Part shown: piece by piece, positions 1 to 5,361 of the stretch
Numbering within the stretch: position 1 is the first letter of the stretch
How the letters are laid out: each line of letters begins with the position of its first letter
Source: Treponema sp.
Lineage (GTDB): Bacteria > Spirochaetota > Spirochaetia > Treponematales > Treponemataceae
Direction of reading: 5' to 3'
NCBI GenBank assembly: GCA_017390125.1
Contig: JAFPCT010000026.1
Span: 1 to 6,255, forward strand
Length of the DNA: 6,255 nucleotides
Made by a program: the position numbers and the translations under genes
The notes under the pieces: model-generated
Told to the model about the DNA's origin: nothing
What the model saw: the letters and a program-made list of their open reading frames with translations, nothing else
The model's database searches: none

Positions 1-837
1 CACAATTACGGTGGTTTGAAATATCGAGAAGGTCGTTGTCCAAGTGCAATCGGATTCTACTATAAAGTGGGAAGCGAACAGAATGCGGATGGATCCTATA
101 CTTCATCTAATATGAAATGGTTTAAGTTTCCGAATATGGAAGCTGGCATAAAAGGATATTTTGAATTTATCAATATACCAAATTATTCTAAGCTTAAAGG
201 TGTTACGGATCCACGAACATATTTGGAACTTATTAAGGCTGCCGGATATGCCACTTCATTAAAATATGTTGATAATGTTATGGCAGTGATTGAGAAGTAC
301 AACCTTACTCAGTATGATACGGAAAGTGGTGAAAAGAAAATGGTAATCAATGTACATGCCGGACATAATCCGGACGGAAAAGCAGCATGTGGCGCAATTG
401 GATACATCAAAGAATCCACAGAAGCGCGCAGGGTAAAAGATGAAGTTATCCGAATGCTCAGAGAACTTGGTCATACTGTATATGATTGTACTGTTGACAA
501 TGGTACAAGCAAATCGGATGTATTAAAGAAGATTGTATCAAAATGCAATGCGCATAAAGCAGACTTGGACATTTCCATTCACTTCAATGCAGCAGGCAAT
601 CTTCCGGAAGACGGAAAAACCACTGGAACAGAAGTGTTGGTGTATTCTGGATATAGTAAGGCGAGAGATGAAGCAGAAGCTGTCTGCAAAGCGATTGCTT
701 CACTGGGCTTTAAAAACCGTGGTGTGAAATTCAGACCGGATTTGTATTTCCTTAAAAAAACTGTTGCTCCGGCAATGCTGATAGGAAGATTTAAGCCGGC
801 GGGACTTTACAATAAACGCCATTGCCGCAAACCTTAA
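1..837 (+). CDS. Glucosaminidase + N-acetylmuramoyl-L-alanine amidase lysin, truncated at both ends
   Basis: This is a peptidoglycan hydrolase with two catalytic regions. The frame is open at base 1, so the gene begins outside the window; the TTG at 16 is only an internal codon. Counting from that codon, residues 1-97 match the C-terminal part of a glucosaminidase domain (EAGIKGYFEFIN, KLKGVTDPRTYLELIKAAGYAT, YVDNVMAVIEKY). After a short linker, residues 109-256 match zinc amidase family 3: H117 in HAGHN, E136 in STEARRV and H189 in SIHFNA are the expected zinc ligands. The family usually continues after APAMLI with a catalytic Glu and CFVD-like residues. Here the homology stops at I256 and the last 17 residues (GRFKPAGL onward) are an out-of-frame reading of the cca sequence that follows. 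Composition is AT-richer (about 40% GC) than the rest. The architecture is typical of phage or conjugative-element lysins in gut Firmicutes, which is inference. The truncated protein should be inactive as an amidase. Confidence 0.85.
   Translation, partial: HNYGGLKYREGRCPSAIGFYYKVGSEQNADGSYTSSNMKWFKFPNMEAGIKGYFEFINIPNYSKLKGVTDPRTYLELIKAAGYATSLKYVDNVMAVIEKYNLTQYDTESGEKKMVINVHAGHNPDGKAACGAIGYIKESTEARRVKDEVIRMLRELGHTVYDCTVDNGTSKSDVLKKIVSKCNAHKADLDISIHFNAAGNLPEDGKTTGTEVLVYSGYSKARDEAEAVCKAIASLGFKNRGVKFRPDLYFLKKTVAPAMLIGRFKPAGLYNKRHCRKP
782..785. other. Junction between lysin fragment and cca fragment
   Basis: Amidase homology holds in frame 1 up to the ATA codon at 781-783, where the family expects a GAA or GAG codon next. 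CCA-enzyme homology starts in frame 2 with GAA GAT TTA at 785, directly after an in-frame TAG at 782-784. Both readings therefore place the break within about four bases. Any shared sequence is at most one to three bases, and no inverted repeat, target duplication or att-like repeat is visible around it. GC content steps from about 40% to about 50% across this point. The likely explanations are a chimeric contig join, an illegitimate recombination, or the edge of an inserted element. Confidence 0.8.
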
Positions 838-1858
838 GGACGGAAGCCTTACAGACCCCTTTGACGGAAAAAACGACATTAAGAAAAAGATAATACGAAC
901 TGTAGGACGCCCGGAACACAGGTTCTCTGAGGACGGTCTGCGCCCCATAAGAGCTGTCCGTTTTTCAGCCCAGCTGGATTTCGACATTGAGGAAGAAACC
1001 CTGAAGGCAATCAGCCTGCCAGAAATCATTGAAAAGACAAAAAGCATTTCCGTGGAACGCTTCAGGGATGAGCTCACTAAGCTCCTCAAAGCAGAAAAAC
1101 CTTCCAAGGGACTGAGAATCATGGAAGACACCGGTGTGCTTTCCCTGTTTTTGCCGGAGCTTCTTGTCTGCAGAGGATGCATTCAGGGAGATTTCCGGGG
1201 CTTCCACGAATTCGACGTGCTTGACCACCTGTTCTACGCCTGTGACGGAGCTCCAAGGGAAAAACCGGCAGTCCGCCTTGCAGCCCTTTTCCACGACATC
1301 GGAAAACCGGAATGCAAGCGGGTAATAAAAACGCCGGAAGGAAACCAGTTCACCTTCCACAATCATGAGGCTGCATCAGAAAAAATCGCACGGAGCATAA
1401 TGCTCAGGCTTAAATATTCAAATGCAGAAATTGAGCAGGTAGCCCACCTTGTGAAGCACCACATGTTCAATTATGAGCCGACCTGGACGGACGCTGCAGT
1501 CCGGCGCTTTCTTGTACGGGTTAAGGCTGAAAATCTTGAGGATCTTTTTGACCTTCGTCTGGCAGACATTTACGGAATGCACAACGCTCCGGTCAGAGGA
1601 CAGGACAGTCCGACCATAGCCCTGCTGAACGAGCTTTCAGACAGGGTAAAAAAAGAGACGGAAAAGAACTGTGCCCTCAGCCTTAAGAATCTTGCAGTGA
1701 ACGGCAGGGACCTTATGGAAGCAGGAATACCAGCAGGAAAGGAACTGGGAAAGGTTCTTGAAGAACTGCTGGAAACAGTGCTTGATGATCCTGAGCAAAA
1801 CACAAAAGAAAAACTTCTCCTGATTGCAGGAAACATATACAAAAGGAACATGAACTGA
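785..1858 (+). CDS. cca: CCA-adding tRNA nucleotidyltransferase with HD domain, 5'-truncated
   Basis: This family adds or repairs the 3'-terminal CCA of tRNAs in the cytoplasm. The readable frame gives 357 residues (numbered from codon 785). It opens with the conserved RRDFTINA (5-12), then TDPFDG (23-28), the nucleotide-recognition segment EDGLRPIRAVRF (49-60) and the neck helix ERFRDEL (91-97). An HD domain follows, with DH at 147-148, HD at 170-171, HNHE at 192-195 and a late Asp at 261. The C-terminal signature NGRDLMEAGIPAGKELGKVL is at 306-325. What is missing is the head, about 115-120 residues carrying the GG-x-VRD and D-x-D metal-binding motifs of the active site, so this fragment cannot polymerise nucleotides. 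A GTG at 1052 could be picked as a start by software, but it lies inside the conserved SVERFRDEL segment and is not the real start. The gene ends one base before the next ATG, which suggests an operon. The enzyme is normally required where tRNA genes lack an encoded CCA, so an intact copy should exist elsewhere. Confidence 0.9.
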   Translation, partial: EDLSRRDFTINAIAANLKDGSLTDPFDGKNDIKKKIIRTVGRPEHRFSEDGLRPIRAVRFSAQLDFDIEEETLKAISLPEIIEKTKSISVERFRDELTKLLKAEKPSKGLRIMEDTGVLSLFLPELLVCRGCIQGDFRGFHEFDVLDHLFYACDGAPREKPAVRLAALFHDIGKPECKRVIKTPEGNQFTFHNHEAASEKIARSIMLRLKYSNAEIEQVAHLVKHHMFNYEPTWTDAAVRRFLVRVKAENLEDLFDLRLADIYGMHNAPVRGQDSPTIALLNELSDRVKKETEKNCALSLKNLAVNGRDLMEAGIPAGKELGKVLEELLETVLDDPEQNTKEKLLLIAGNIYKRNMN

Positions 1859-1859
1859 T

Positions 1860-2015
1860 ATGGCAGAAACAATGAAACAGACATTCGACGACTGGACAAG
1901 CTATGACACATGGCTTATTGCAAACTATGCAGAGTATTCCGTCATCGCGCTCAATGAAATTGACGGAAAAATCGTGGCGGAATACATAAACAAGGGCGAG
2001 CCCATTCCGGAGTAA
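1860..2015 (+). CDS. Small acidic hypothetical protein, 51 residues
   Basis: This short ORF lies between cca and the DUF5718-like gene. Its ATG comes one base after the cca stop, and its TAA lies four bases before the next ATG. The protein begins MAETMKQTFDDWTSYDTW and ends INKGEPIPE. It is acidic, rich in aromatic residues (WTSYDTW, NYAEY), and has no signal peptide or clear membrane segment. A purine stretch AAAAGGAA at 1841-1848 lies 11 bases upstream, inside the cca 3' end. A second in-frame ATG at 1872 is an alternative start, but its upstream sequence is no better. The tight packing and the lack of any competing frame argue that it is translated. I do not recognise the family. The TW spacing vaguely recalls small phage-type proteins, which is too weak to assign. 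Function unknown. Confidence 0.65.
   Translation: MAETMKQTFDDWTSYDTWLIANYAEYSVIALNEIDGKIVAEYINKGEPIPE
2009..2012 (+). promoter_or_regulatory. Ribosome binding site of the DUF5718-like gene
   Basis: GGAG lies seven bases before the ATG at 2020. It forms part of the last two sense codons of the small upstream ORF, whose TAA follows directly. Ribosomes finishing the small ORF would therefore cover this site, so translational coupling is likely (inference). Confidence 0.65.
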
Positions 2016-2019
2016 AGAC

Positions 2020-2862
2020 ATGAATTTAGACTTGAACAATTTTGCTTCTTTCGGAGCGGCAGGTAATTTTACAGGACATCTGGAACAGGCCGGAGAAGCC
2101 GCAGATTTTGCAAAACTTAAGGTTCAGGACGCAGGCGCTCCAAAGGCACTTTTTCCCACCTACATTCCAGGCACAAAAAATGCAAGCCCTGATTTTCTGC
2201 ATGAATTTCCTTTTTCAGCTGACAAAATAATTTTCCCGAAGGGAGAGACGAAACTTCAGATTGAACCTGAATGCGCAGTTCTTTTTGAAGCAGAATGGAG
2301 CGGAGACAAAATATCTTCCCTCAGACCTGTTTCCTTCGGAGCTTCAAATGACTGCTCCATCAGGAAAGAAGGTGCAAAAAAAATCAGCCTCAAGAAAAAC
2401 TGGGGAAAATGCAGCAAGGGGCTTTCAGAAAACCTCATTGACCTTGATGAATTCACAAAAGGCGGAATATTGAACCGCTACAGGATCGCAAGTTTTCTTC
2501 TCCGGAACGGACAGGTATTTGAATACGGAGAAGACAGCGCAGTCCGGGATTACAGCTACATTTACGGCAGGCTTGTTGACTGGATTATAGACAGGCTTAA
2601 TTTCCAGCCAGACGAAGGGCCTCAGGAAAACATCGGAAGTTACCTTGTCTCAGCCGGAAAACCTGACAGAATTCTTGTCTCCATAGGAGCCACAAGATAC
2701 ACCGAATACGGAAAGACAAATTTCCTTCAGAATGGAGACAAGGCATGCGTCATCCTTTACCCGGAGGACAAATATTCAGCCGGCGACATAAAAAAAATGG
2801 CGGAAAGCGGGAACTTCAATAATCCCGGCATTTCCGCCCTTGTACAGGAAGTTGTACTTTAG
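2020..2862 (+). CDS. DUF5718-like protein with FAH-like core residues
   Basis: This is a complete 280-residue cytoplasmic protein without a signal peptide or membrane helix. The N-terminus, FGAAGNFTGHLEQAGEAADF (11-30), is the hallmark I recall for the uncharacterised family DUF5718; that name is from memory and was not searched. The middle region shows a layout like fumarylacetoacetate hydrolase (FAH) enzymes: an acidic pair E82-x-E84 in IEPECAVLFEAE, then ASNDCSIR with D111, then KNWGKCSKG with K133. In FAH enzymes the equivalent Glu-x-Glu, Asp and Lys bind the metal and substrate. The C-terminal half (IGSYLVSAGKPDRILVSIGATRYTEYG) matches no enzyme I know. The start is supported by GGAG seven bases upstream. 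The gene is probably co-transcribed with cca and the small ORF. An FAH-fold hydrolase or isomerase acting on a small carboxylate is possible, but the substrate is unknown. Confidence 0.75.
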   Translation: MNLDLNNFASFGAAGNFTGHLEQAGEAADFAKLKVQDAGAPKALFPTYIPGTKNASPDFLHEFPFSADKIIFPKGETKLQIEPECAVLFEAEWSGDKISSLRPVSFGASNDCSIRKEGAKKISLKKNWGKCSKGLSENLIDLDEFTKGGILNRYRIASFLLRNGQVFEYGEDSAVRDYSYIYGRLVDWIIDRLNFQPDEGPQENIGSYLVSAGKPDRILVSIGATRYTEYGKTNFLQNGDKACVILYPEDKYSAGDIKKMAESGNFNNPGISALVQEVVL

Positions 2863-3938
2863 ATATCCATGTTCATTACAGAACGAACTTCGTGCAGAGT
2901 CTTGTCTGCAATTGCCCTGGCACGCTCAATGCCGTCCTGAAGCACTTTCCTGATGTACTCAGGATCCTGCTCAAGTTTTGCACGACGTTCCCGGATAGGA
3001 CGAAGCTCCTCATTAAGGACATCTGTAAGCTCGTTCTTAAGCATTCCGCCGCCGCCGTCACCGATACGCTCAGCAACAGCTTCAGGAGTTTCCTTTGTGC
3101 AAAGGGAGATAAGCTGAAGGAGGTTTGCAACTTCCGGACGATTCGCAGGGTCGTAAGTAATGTGGCGCTCGCCGTCAGTCTTTGCCTTCTTGATGAGTTT
3201 TGCAGTTTCGTCTTCTGTAGCAGAAAGCATTATCGCGTTTCCACGGCTCTTGGACATCTTCTGGTTGCCGTCAAGTCCCATAATGCTTGGAGTCTTTGAA
3301 AGCAGCGCATATGGCATAGGGAAAACAGGCTCTGCGTTCTTGCAGAATTTATCATTGAAGCGGCGCGCAATTGTTCGTGCCATCTCAAGGTGAGGAAGCT
3401 GGTCTTTTCCGACCGGAACGACAGTTCCCTTTACAGAAAGAATGTCAACAGCCTGGTGAACAGGATATGTGTACATTCCGGCATTGACAGTATTCAAGCC
3501 AGAGGCAGTAATCTCTTCCTTCACAGTCGGATTTCTGCTGAGCTCCGCATTTGTAACGAAAGTAAGGAACGGAACCATAAGCTGGTTTGCTTCCGGAACA
3601 TGAGAATGAGGATAAATTATAACGTCCTCGCTTGGTTCGATTCCGCAGGCGAGATAATCAATTACAAGCTGCTTTGTATTCTGGCTTATTTCCTGATAAG
3701 CATCATGATCAGTAAGAACCTGATAATCTGCAATAAGGATACAGGTTGGAACTCCAAGTTTCGAAAGTTTTACGCGGTTCTGCAAAGAGCCGAAGTAATG
3801 ACCGATATGAAGTCTTCCTGTCGGTCTGTCACCTGTAAGCACTCTGTATTTTTTTGGATTTTTAACAATGTCTTCTTCTATTTTTTTACTTGTCGCAAGG
3901 GCCGCTTCATAAGTGCCGCTGTATTCAAGTTCTGCCAT
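2859..3938 (-). CDS. trpS: Tryptophanyl-tRNA synthetase
   Basis: This class I aminoacyl-tRNA synthetase charges tRNA-Trp with tryptophan using ATP in the cytoplasm. The complete protein has 359 residues. The Rossmann-fold signature HIGH is at 44-47 within LTGDRPTGRLHIGHYFGSL, and KMSKS is at 227-231 within GLDGNQKMSKSRGN. Other family segments are LIADYQVLTDH (68-78), RNPTVKEEI (135-143), YPVHQAVDIL (158-167) and VPVGKDQLPHLE (174-185). The LTGDRPTG and GSLQNRVKL wording points to the TrpRS subgroup also found in lactic acid bacteria. Many bacterial TrpRS begin just before the LTG segment and have about 330-340 residues, so this one carries about 30 extra N-terminal residues. The start is backed by AGAGGTG five bases upstream, and no earlier Met fits the core. 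It is divergent from folC, with its 3' end overlapping the DUF5718-like stop by four bases. No T-box leader is possible in so short an upstream region. Confidence 0.97.
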   Translation of the reverse strand: MAELEYSGTYEAALATSKKIEEDIVKNPKKYRVLTGDRPTGRLHIGHYFGSLQNRVKLSKLGVPTCILIADYQVLTDHDAYQEISQNTKQLVIDYLACGIEPSEDVIIYPHSHVPEANQLMVPFLTFVTNAELSRNPTVKEEITASGLNTVNAGMYTYPVHQAVDILSVKGTVVPVGKDQLPHLEMARTIARRFNDKFCKNAEPVFPMPYALLSKTPSIMGLDGNQKMSKSRGNAIMLSATEDETAKLIKKAKTDGERHITYDPANRPEVANLLQLISLCTKETPEAVAERIGDGGGGMLKNELTDVLNEELRPIRERRAKLEQDPEYIRKVLQDGIERARAIADKTLHEVRSVMNMDI

Positions 3939-3943
3939 AGTGT

Positions 3944-3950
3944 CACCTCT
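3944..3950 (-). promoter_or_regulatory. trpS: Ribosome binding site of trpS
   Basis: The minus strand reads AGAGGTG, a near-ideal Shine-Dalgarno sequence, five bases before the ATG whose complement is at 3936-3938. It fixes the start and supports the N-terminal extension of this TrpRS. Confidence 0.85.
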
Positions 3951-3955
3951 TCGTC

Positions 3956-3984
3956 ATTATATAAAAAAAATAGCCTTTATTCCA
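3956..3984 (-). promoter_or_regulatory. trpS: Putative trpS promoter
   Basis: On the minus strand a perfect -10 box TATAAT lies at 3961-3956. Seventeen bases upstream is TGGAAT (3984-3979), a weak -35 with three of six consensus matches. Initiation about seven bases past the -10 box would give a leader of only about 11-12 bases that starts at or just before the Shine-Dalgarno sequence. The T-rich tract just upstream of the -10 box may help compensate for the weak -35. Confidence 0.55.
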
Positions 3985-3991
3985 TATTGAT

Positions 3992-4020
3992 TTAACAAGA
4001 AGCAGAAAAAACGCTACACT
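3992..4020 (+). promoter_or_regulatory. folC: Putative folC promoter predicting a leaderless mRNA
   Basis: TTAACA (3992-3997, five of six matches to the -35 consensus) is followed after exactly 17 bases by TACACT (4015-4020, four of six matches to the -10 consensus). The ATG of folC begins eight bases after the -10 box, where transcription would be expected to start. The bases before the ATG (TTTCACCC) contain no purine-rich ribosome binding site. Together this predicts transcription starting at or within a base of the A of the start codon. Confidence 0.6.
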
Positions 4021-4027
4021 TTCACCC

Positions 4028-5356
4028 ATGACGCTTTCAGACTTTTATTCCTGGCTTTCAAAATTCCTTAATTTTGAAAAAACACAGCAGAAAGGTATTT
4101 TCTGGCTGGATTCAATGAAATTTCTTGCGGATCGTCTGGGAAATCCTCAGGATGACATCCAGTGCATTCATACAGCAGGCTCAAAAGGAAAAGGCTCTGT
4201 ATCCGCAATGATTGCAGGCATTATTGAGGCCAGCGGAAAAAAATGCGGACTCTACTCTTCTCCTCACATAACGGATTTCCGGGAACGGGTCAAAAGCGCT
4301 TCATCCTTTTTTGAAGACGAGGTCTACGAAAAAGCCGCCGATACCCTGGTTTCCTGCGTTGAATCAATCTCTCCAGAAGAACTTCCTGGAAAAAGACCCC
4401 TCACCTGGTTTGAGCTTGTGACGGTATTTTCATTTCTCTGCTTCAAATATGCCGGCGTTGATTTTGCAGTTTACGAAACCGGGCTCGGAGGCAGGCTTGA
4501 CAGCACGAATATCATTCACCCGGCACTGACAGTACTGATGCCGATTGAAAAGGAACATACTGAATTCCTTGGAAACACCATTGAAGAAATTGCAGGAGAA
4601 AAAGCCGGAATCATAAAAAACGGCATACCGGCAGTAGTTTCATTCCAGAATTACACGGAAGCTGAAGAAACGTTCAGAAAAACCTGCTTGCAGAAAAATG
4701 CAGAATTACTGCTTGTAAGAAATTACGCAGAAAAACTTCACCACTCATACAGAAAAGACGGCCTTATGGACGCAGATATAACCTTTCGCAACGGAGAAAA
4801 GTTTTCCTTCACCCTGAAAATGCCGGGAGAAGTCCAGGTTCAGAATGCCGCCGCCGCAATAACTGCAGTCAGTAAGGCCTTTCCGGAAATCACCCCTGAA
4901 CAGATTGAGCAGGGACTGTCCAAAACATTCATTCCGGCTCGTTTTGAAATATCATCCCTCTGCGGCAGGACCCTTGTGCTGGACGGAGCTCATACCGTGA
5001 AAAGCATTAAGAATACAGTGGAAACCTTGAGGGAAGTTTTTCCGGAAAGGAACTGCACCCTGCTTTTCGCCTGCGCCGGAGACAAAGACATCGAGGATAT
5101 CATTCCGCTTTTCAAGGGAAAATTCAGCCGGATAGTCTTTACATCTCCAAAAACAGTCCGTTCCTGCAGCAGCGAAAAGGCATTCAGAACAGCAAAAGAA
5201 AACGGAATTGACGCAGAGAAAATTGATGACCTTAAAACGGCACTTTGTGCTATAATAAGAGGATTGAAAGAATCCGATATTCTATTATCAGCCGGTTCTT
5301 TCTACCTTGCGGCAGAAATAAAGGAACTTATTCCCCGGCTGGAATCGGAAATATAA
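4028..5356 (+). CDS. folC: Folylpolyglutamate synthase / dihydrofolate synthase family protein
   Basis: This Mur-ligase-type ATP-dependent enzyme adds glutamate to folates, and in some bacteria also to dihydropteroate. The complete protein has 442 residues, the usual family length. Visible motifs are the P-loop AGSKGKGS (50-57), SSPHITDFRERV (77-88), TGLGGRLDSTN (151-161), EHTEFLG (176-182), and GEKAGIIK (190-197) with the Lys that is usually carbamylated. Further on are LDGAHTVKSI (318-327) at the start of the C-terminal domain and AGSFYLAAEI (422-431) near the end. Compared with the common bacterial consensus, T-N-GKGS reads S-K-GKGS and DGAHN reads DGAHT. Whether it has dihydrofolate synthase activity cannot be read from the sequence. 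The ATG at 4028 aligns with the normal family N-terminus, although no Shine-Dalgarno precedes it. It is followed after five bases by alr, and the two are probably co-transcribed. Confidence 0.93.
   Translation: MTLSDFYSWLSKFLNFEKTQQKGIFWLDSMKFLADRLGNPQDDIQCIHTAGSKGKGSVSAMIAGIIEASGKKCGLYSSPHITDFRERVKSASSFFEDEVYEKAADTLVSCVESISPEELPGKRPLTWFELVTVFSFLCFKYAGVDFAVYETGLGGRLDSTNIIHPALTVLMPIEKEHTEFLGNTIEEIAGEKAGIIKNGIPAVVSFQNYTEAEETFRKTCLQKNAELLLVRNYAEKLHHSYRKDGLMDADITFRNGEKFSFTLKMPGEVQVQNAAAAITAVSKAFPEITPEQIEQGLSKTFIPARFEISSLCGRTLVLDGAHTVKSIKNTVETLREVFPERNCTLLFACAGDKDIEDIIPLFKGKFSRIVFTSPKTVRSCSSEKAFRTAKENGIDAEKIDDLKTALCAIIRGLKESDILLSAGSFYLAAEIKELIPRLESEI
5248..5256 (+). promoter_or_regulatory. alr: Candidate internal extended -10 promoter before alr
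   Basis: TGCTATAAT, a perfect extended -10 element (TG-n-TATAAT), lies inside the 3' part of folC about 105 bases before the alr start. No good -35 hexamer lies at 16-18 bases upstream, which is tolerated for extended -10 promoters. The motif is also a normal coding stretch (CAIIR codons), so it may be chance. Confidence 0.3.
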
Positions 5357-5361
5357 AAGTT

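Noticed and set aside
16..18. TTG at 16 as the lysin start
   Set aside because: The frame is open to base 1, the preceding residues (HNYGG) fit the glucosaminidase domain, and the domain would otherwise be cut in half.
965..1366. Long minus-strand open frames opposite cca (also 700-1182 and 1570-2039)
   Set aside because: They lie antisense to a strongly conserved protein and have no family-like motifs; these are shadow frames.
1052..1858. cca starting at GTG 1052 as a complete short gene
   Set aside because: The conserved CCA-enzyme sequence continues in frame upstream to 785, so this is an internal codon.
2842..2857. Possible terminator hairpin GTACA / TGTAC with loop GGAAGT, followed by TTT
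   Set aside because: The stem is only five pairs with low GC, and the T run is three bases; it lies inside the end of a coding region.
2883..2893. Palindrome ACGAA-C-TTCGT
   Set aside because: A one-base loop cannot form a hairpin, and it lies within the trpS coding sequence; likely chance.
3390..3995. 201-codon plus-strand frame opposite trpS
   Set aside because: It is antisense to the conserved TrpRS core, has an odd Cys- and Ser-rich composition, and has no recognisable domain.
3993..3998. TTGTTA on the minus strand as an alternative trpS -35
   Set aside because: It is 31 bases from the TATAAT box, and no good -10 lies 16-18 bases downstream.
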